The translations under genes were made by a program, and so were the position numbers. The notes under the pieces were generated by a model. The model worked only from the letters and a program-made list of their open reading frames with translations. It did no database searches and was not told where the DNA came from. Of a stretch of 64,000 bases of DNA, positions 58,796 to 64,000 are shown one piece after another. Each line of letters opens with the position of its first letter. Position 1 is the first letter of the stretch. Source of the DNA: Elusimicrobia bacterium RIFCSPLOWO2_02_FULL_39_32 (GTDB lineage: Bacteria; Elusimicrobiota; Elusimicrobia; 2-02-FULL-39-32); contig MGUU01000013.1 of the NCBI GenBank assembly GCA_001800135.1, positions 1-64,000 of the forward strand. Reading direction: 5' to 3'.

Positions 58796-58823
58796 AAAAT
58801 TTAAGTTCGGAGACTAGGCGCGG

Positions 58824-61694
58824 ATGAAAAAATTAAATTCAATTCTTTTTTATTTTTTGGTAGGGATGACTCTACTTGCCCTACCCTCTAATCAGAAACT
58901 CTATGCTGAGCCTGTAGATAATCTTCGACATACTCTAATTAGTTCAGATACCCTTACTCTGCAATGGCAAAATCAAGGTGGAAAATCATATGTGGTAGTT
59001 CTTTCTTCAGTTCCTGGATTTTCAACTGTTATTTCTTCCAAAACAAGCGGTAAAAATCAGCACACGACCTCATTTTACGAACTGCAGCCCAATACTTCTT
59101 ATACTACGTTTGTTAAAGTTTCAGTGGACCCGGATTCAAATTACGTTGCTTTATCTACTTACACCTATCCAGTCTCTCCAGGTTTAACTGAATTTCAAAT
59201 CTTTACTACTTCAGCTTCATTTAATCTTCACAGCGGTTTAAATAACCTCTTAGGCATCTCTGGATCAGCCACCTCTTTAACTCTAGATATCTCTACAGGA
59301 AACAGTGAAGACTTTAATATCTCATTGTCCTCAAGCGGGAAAGCGATCGCCACAAATACCACATTGGTTCTTTCTGAATTGATCCCGAACACTAACTATG
59401 CCTTTCAAGCTAGAGCAACTGGCTTCACAAATTTTTCTAGTTCCGCAACGACCGTTATTACATCTACCACCACTTTGGCGCAACCTCCAACTTTAACAGG
59501 GTTCAAAGTCTTCTCAACTTCCATTTCTATTATCTTAGGCAATAACAGCAATCCCATTGGCACAACTCTTATGGTTTCTACTGGCTCTGATGGAAATTAT
59601 AATGTCAATCACTCTTTAATTAGCAGCGTTTCAGGAGAAAATACGACCCTTACAATTTCTGATCTAAGTCCACAAACCGCTTACAGCTTTCAAGCCGCAG
59701 TCTTGGGCAGCGCAGAAAATGCATCTACTCAGACGATTAGTGTAACTGATTCTACAACCACTTACGCTGCAGTTCCTGGCACGAATTTTTTTAATAATGT
59801 ATATAGCACCTCCTTTACTGTAAGCTGGGGTACTAACGGTAACCCTCTCATCCCTCCAACAACCTATGAACTTTATATTTCAACAGCAAATGATTTTTCC
59901 TCATTTTTAACCCACCTAACTACTTCAACACAAAATACATTTATCGGCCTCATTCCAAACACTGCTTACTTCTTCAAAACAGCTGCATTCAGCAAAAATG
60001 GGGAGTTAAGTGGTTTCAATCCAGAAATTTCTACTATCACATCACCATCTAACTTAACGCCTGCTGGACCTGGGAATTTTAAAGTAACAGCTATTGGGAT
60101 TTCAAGCATTACTTTTTCCTGGAGCGATAACTCTGAAAATGAAGAACAATTTAGAATTTTAAATTCTACAAACGGTTTTTATGCGACCCTGCCAGCAAAT
60201 ACCACATCATTCTCTCTCACAGGCCTTTCTCCAAACCAATTTATTCAAGCAAGAATTTCTGCCTTTAACAGTATGGGAAGTTCTACAAATACTGTTGCCA
60301 TCAGCAGCCATACGCTCGCTGCTCCTCCTGACAATTTAATTCTAATAAATGTCAGAAGAAAAAAAATCACGCTTTCTTGGAACTCGAATTCTAATCCATC
60401 TACGGTCATCTATGAAATAAGCCAGTCTAAAGATAATTTCAGTTCCCAAATTTCAACCCCAATTTCATTTTCCTTATTGTCATCCACTTCTTCCGCTTCT
60501 GTTTCAAACTTAACTCCAGGAGGAACCTACTATTTTAGAGTGCGCGCGCAAAATAACGATGGAACAGCTACTTCTTTCAGTAATATCATAAGCACTCAAA
60601 CTCTTCTAACAGAAACCATCATCACATCCAATGAGAGTGACGATTCCGGAGATATATCTCTCACAGCAGACCCTGGGATCACTATTACCAACAACACTCT
60701 TGCGGATGGAAGAACAGAACAGATTTTTGTTGCCACACAATCCGCTAGAGTTTCTTATTCAAATGGGATTCAACTCCAACTGCCCATGGGCTCAAAAACA
60801 ACTATAATCGCATCCAAAAATTCTTTACAAATCACAAGCACCCAAACCATTCCAATGGAACATGATGGAATCAATATGGATTTGCCTTCAGGAAGCCACA
60901 TTTTTCAAATCTCTCTAAACTCCTTTACTCTTGACTTGGATCCCTCAATTCCTCAAATTACCAAAGCCACACTTTCCACTGAAAGAACTAAAACGCTTTT
61001 GATCGGACTAGAGCTGCCTCAAGGCAAACTTAAAACTTCAATTCCACCTAATATCATGAAAGAAAATGTAGAGATGGAAATAAAAGCTCTAGATCAATTT
61101 CCTCCGATTACTTCTTTTGCCTCTCCTTTGTTTGGTCAAAGCCTTTTAAAAGCTCCATCTACATTAAAAGCTTTAGGAATAGGTCTTGAATTAAATACCA
61201 ACAAAAACATTCAACCCTCTCAACCAATTGAAATCACTTTCCAATATCGCAGTCAAGATATCACAGGCACTGACCCAGAAACTTTGGTGATTACCCGCTA
61301 TGAAGATTCAGTTCAAAGATGGCTTACTATTCCCAGTGTTATAAATCATTCCTCACAAACAGTTACAGGGACTGCAAAACACTTAAGCAAATTCCAATTA
61401 ATGGCTTTAGCTCCGTCCACAGATATTGATCACCCGCAAGTCTATCCTAACCCTTTGCGTTTGCATAAAGGCCAAACAGAAATGACCTTTACAAATTTAA
61501 CTGCTCATTCCACCATCAAAATTTATACCTACGCGGGAGAGCTGGTTCGGGAATTAAAAACAGATTCTACCGGAACCATTCGCTGGGACGCTAAAAATTC
61601 TTATGGCGAAAAAGTAGGAAGCGACATTTATATTGTCTTGATTGAAGGCATTGGTAATGCAAGAAAGAAAATGAAAATAGCAGTAGAGAAATAA
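58824..61694 (+). CDS. Secreted multi-fibronectin-III protein with C-terminal FlgD-like/T9SS-CTD-like domain
   Basis: Signal peptide; repeated FN3 motifs such as 'LTLQWQNQGGKSYVVVLSS...LQPNTSYTTFVKV', 'ITFSWSDNSENEEQFRI', 'LTPGGTYYFRVRAQNNDG'; C-terminal 'VYPNPLRLHKGQTEMTFTNLTAHSTIKIYTYAGELVRELKTDSTGTIRWDAKNSYGEKVGSDIYIVLIEG'. Confidence 0.85.
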   Translation: MKKLNSILFYFLVGMTLLALPSNQKLYAEPVDNLRHTLISSDTLTLQWQNQGGKSYVVVLSSVPGFSTVISSKTSGKNQHTTSFYELQPNTSYTTFVKVSVDPDSNYVALSTYTYPVSPGLTEFQIFTTSASFNLHSGLNNLLGISGSATSLTLDISTGNSEDFNISLSSSGKAIATNTTLVLSELIPNTNYAFQARATGFTNFSSSATTVITSTTTLAQPPTLTGFKVFSTSISIILGNNSNPIGTTLMVSTGSDGNYNVNHSLISSVSGENTTLTISDLSPQTAYSFQAAVLGSAENASTQTISVTDSTTTYAAVPGTNFFNNVYSTSFTVSWGTNGNPLIPPTTYELYISTANDFSSFLTHLTTSTQNTFIGLIPNTAYFFKTAAFSKNGELSGFNPEISTITSPSNLTPAGPGNFKVTAIGISSITFSWSDNSENEEQFRILNSTNGFYATLPANTTSFSLTGLSPNQFIQARISAFNSMGSSTNTVAISSHTLAAPPDNLILINVRRKKITLSWNSNSNPSTVIYEISQSKDNFSSQISTPISFSLLSSTSSASVSNLTPGGTYYFRVRAQNNDGTATSFSNIISTQTLLTETIITSNESDDSGDISLTADPGITITNNTLADGRTEQIFVATQSARVSYSNGIQLQLPMGSKTTIIASKNSLQITSTQTIPMEHDGINMDLPSGSHIFQISLNSFTLDLDPSIPQITKATLSTERTKTLLIGLELPQGKLKTSIPPNIMKENVEMEIKALDQFPPITSFASPLFGQSLLKAPSTLKALGIGLELNTNKNIQPSQPIEITFQYRSQDITGTDPETLVITRYEDSVQRWLTIPSVINHSSQTVTGTAKHLSKFQLMALAPSTDIDHPQVYPNPLRLHKGQTEMTFTNLTAHSTIKIYTYAGELVRELKTDSTGTIRWDAKNSYGEKVGSDIYIVLIEGIGNARKKMKIAVEK

Positions 61695-61695
61695 A

Positions 61696-62643
61696 ATGAA
61701 AAAATTATTAATCTTAATCTTGTTTCCAATTTTAGGATTTAATCCTGAGATTCTTCATGCCTTTGGCAGAAGATTTGTAGGGACTACCAGCGCTCAATTC
61801 TTAAAATTAGGAGTGAATGCCCGAGCCATTGCAATGGGTGAGGCATATTCTGCTGTCAGCGATGGTTCTGACTCCATCTATTGGAATCCCGCAGGATTAG
61901 ATAAAGTTGAAAAACATTCTCTCTCGCTCATGCACGCGGTTTACCTGCAAGAAATTTTTTATGATTTTGCTTCCTATGCAAAACGCTTTGGAAAAATTGG
62001 AACCCTTGGATTGGGGATTCAATACCTGAACGCGGGTTCAATTGACCAAACAGATGAGTTTGGAACCAATGTGGGGACATTCCAACCCTCGCATACCGCC
62101 TTAAGCATCGGCTGGGCAATGAAACTTCTGGAAATGGAATTCCTGGAAGAAAAAAATGAATTTAGTCTAGGAGTTTCTGCTAAACTGATCCAATCAAGAA
62201 TCATTGAAACTGCCTATGCAGGAGCCTTAGATTTAGGAATTCTTTGGAGCCCGGTTGAGAAATGCTGGGTAGGAATCGCTGCTCAAAATATTGGACCGTC
62301 TTTTAAATTTAAAAACGAACTGGATCACCTGCCCTTAAACTTTAAGATTGGATCTTCCTATCAAGTGAGTGATCCTTTTATCCTGGCTCTAGATATTAAT
62401 TTTCCACGAGACAATGATCCCAACATGGGTCTTGGAATAGAATATAAAAAAAAGATTACTCAAGACTTTTCCATGGCGGGCAGAACTGGATTTAACTCTA
62501 GAAACACCCCGGATATAAGCGGCCTTTCTTCCATTAGCGCCGGGGTAGGATTCAACTTAAAAAATAATGAGATTGATTTTGCCTGGGTTCCTTTTGGCGA
62601 CTTAGGTCACACCTACCGCGTCAGTTACTCTAAAAAATTCTGA
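61696..62643 (+). CDS. PorV/PorQ (UPF0164)-family outer membrane protein
   Basis: 'GTTSAQFLKLGVNARAIAMGEAYSAVSDGSDSIYWNPAGLDKVEKHSLSLMHAVYLQEIFYDFASYA'. Confidence 0.9.
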   Translation: MKKLLILILFPILGFNPEILHAFGRRFVGTTSAQFLKLGVNARAIAMGEAYSAVSDGSDSIYWNPAGLDKVEKHSLSLMHAVYLQEIFYDFASYAKRFGKIGTLGLGIQYLNAGSIDQTDEFGTNVGTFQPSHTALSIGWAMKLLEMEFLEEKNEFSLGVSAKLIQSRIIETAYAGALDLGILWSPVEKCWVGIAAQNIGPSFKFKNELDHLPLNFKIGSSYQVSDPFILALDINFPRDNDPNMGLGIEYKKKITQDFSMAGRTGFNSRNTPDISGLSSISAGVGFNLKNNEIDFAWVPFGDLGHTYRVSYSKKF

Positions 62644-62693
62644 TCCTTAAAGGTCAAACCCGAAACTTGGCTATGAAAATGGAATACGCGGTT

Positions 62694-63734
62694 TTAACTT
62701 CCTTTGCTTGTTTTAACTTCGTATTTTTTTCCATCTGTAATAATTTGGATTGTTCCATCCTGGTCTGTTCTATAAATTTTTACTCCTAAATCATTAAAAC
62801 GATTAAGGATGAGAGCATGCGGGTGTCCAAATGGATTCTTAACTCCGCAAGAAAGTAGCGCCACTTCCGGGTCAACGCGCATTAAAAAAACCATGGTGGA
62901 AGAAGTCTTAGATCCATGATGCGCAACTTTTAAAATTTTGGACTTTAATTTTCTTTTTAATTTTTTTGCCAGAACTTCTTCCGTTTCCTTTTCAATATCC
63001 CCTGTAAAAAGAAAAGAGACGCTCTTATAAGTTAACTTTAAAACAATGGAACGATTGTTAACATTATTCTTCTCTTCAATATTCGGGGCAAGTTCTTTAG
63101 TCGGCGCAAGGATTTCTATTTTTAAAGAACGCTCCCAATTTAATTTGTCTTTTTCCTTCACTATCTTATACTCTACCCCATTCTTTTCTAACTGAGATAG
63201 AAGTTTTATGTATGGTGGAGCTCGGGTTTTAATCCCAGAATCCATGAATTGTTTGACCTTAAAATTCTCCAATACTGTAAAAGTTCCACCGTAATGGTCT
63301 AAATGCGGATGCGTAATTAAAATTCCATCTAAAAATGCGATCTTATTAAATTTAAGGAAAGGAACAACCGCTTCTTTCCCAGCATCAAAAGATCCGCCAA
63401 AAAGCGTTTCATTGGGACCCGTATCAATCAGATAGGTTTTGCCTTTTGGGGTTTGAATAACTATTGAATCTCCTTGACCTGCAGCCAGCAGTGTGACAAT
63501 CAGATTTTTATTTTTTGAGGATTGAGCTAGGCAGGGATTCTCCTGAATGAAAATCCCAATAAGAAGAATGGAAAAAATAAAAAACTTTAAATATTTTTTT
63601 ATGATTTGCAAGAATACACTTGTTGGATAATAGTTACTTTTGATTTGTTTGATAAAGACTAGCCCAAACAATTTTAGATGGTTGTGGGGGTCGGTTTCAT
63701 TTGAGATAAAGCCAAAATAAATGCTCCCACACAA
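62694..63734 (-). CDS. ComEC/Rec2-like metallo-beta-lactamase-fold hydrolase, exported (true start probably near 63610)
   Basis: '[22 protein letters not shown]', '[17 protein letters not shown]', '[15 protein letters not shown]', '[13 protein letters not shown]'. Confidence 0.88.
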   Translation of the reverse strand: MCGSIYFGFISNETDPHNHLKLFGLVFIKQIKSNYYPTSVFLQIIKKYLKFFIFSILLIGIFIQENPCLAQSSKNKNLIVTLLAAGQGDSIVIQTPKGKTYLIDTGPNETLFGGSFDAGKEAVVPFLKFNKIAFLDGILITHPHLDHYGGTFTVLENFKVKQFMDSGIKTRAPPYIKLLSQLEKNGVEYKIVKEKDKLNWERSLKIEILAPTKELAPNIEEKNNVNNRSIVLKLTYKSVSFLFTGDIEKETEEVLAKKLKRKLKSKILKVAHHGSKTSSTMVFLMRVDPEVALLSCGVKNPFGHPHALILNRFNDLGVKIYRTDQDGTIQIITDGKKYEVKTSKGS

Positions 63735-64000
63735 ATAGATGAATCAGCGACATTAAAACTAGGCCAATGATAAGATCCAACAAAAAAATCAAGAAAATCA
63801 ATTACGCTGCCATATGAAACCCGATCAAAAAGGTTACCAAGAGCGCCGCCTAAAATAAGACTAAGCGCAATTTTTTCTTTTAAAACCCCTATTTTTGTCC
63901 GATCCCAATAAGCTAAAAGAGCAAAAAGCAACAGCAATAAGATTGAAGAAAGAAAGATAAAAAATAAATTGTTATTCTGCCCTAAACCAAAAGCAACCCC
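63674..64000 (-). CDS. lspA: Lipoprotein signal peptidase (SPase II), 5' end cut by window
   Basis: '[50 protein letters not shown]'; reading upstream to the window edge gives [19 protein letters not shown]. Confidence 0.93.
   Translation of the reverse strand, partial: GVAFGLGQNNNLFFIFLSSILLLLLFALLAYWDRTKIGVLKEKIALSLILGGALGNLFDRVSYGSVIDFLDFFVGSYHWPSFNVADSSICVGAFILALSQMKPTPTTI

Noticed and set aside
1-64000. CRISPR arrays, retron/DGR-like template repeats, transposons or rRNA operons
   Set aside because: No regularly spaced direct repeats, reverse transcriptase, transposase or rRNA sequences were recognised by eye.

Overview
This 64 kb window comes from the chromosome of an AT-rich, Gram-negative-type bacterium. 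I can only guess at taxonomy: a delta-proteobacterial-like or candidate-phylum lineage. Most of it is housekeeping: topA-dprA-xerC, glyQS-recO, ybeY-phoH-coaX, mdh, rplM-rpsI, hemD, rsmA, gyrA, aroC/aroE, mutY, smpB and an lspA truncated by the window end. Seven tRNA genes are interspersed: Ser-CGA, Ser-GGA, Arg-TCT, Leu-CAG, Ser-TGA, Glu-CTC and Val-TAC. The most interesting parts are: (1) a Fur-box-flanked iron locus at 51.2-58.3 kb (fur, porin, FMN-binding protein, a PepSY-TM-like protein with an Asp-box/beta-propeller insert, apbE, feoB, DtxR-family regulator), which looks like a flavinylated extracytosolic ferric reductase coupled to Fe(II) import; (2) a probable GEMM-I (c-di-GMP or cGAMP) riboswitch with a candidate sigma-54 promoter, upstream of a secreted FN3/FlgD-like protein and a PorV-family outer membrane protein (58.5-62.6 kb); (3) an NTT-type nucleotide transporter with a HEAT domain next to a separate cyclic-nucleotide-binding protein; (4) a small Fic/unknown/ORF6N accessory island beside tRNA-Ser; (5) several long near-perfect palindromes and a possible dispersed intergenic repeat family. 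No CRISPR array, transposase, integrase of a mobile element or rRNA was recognised. All calls were made by eye from the sequence and supplied ORFs, without database searches.
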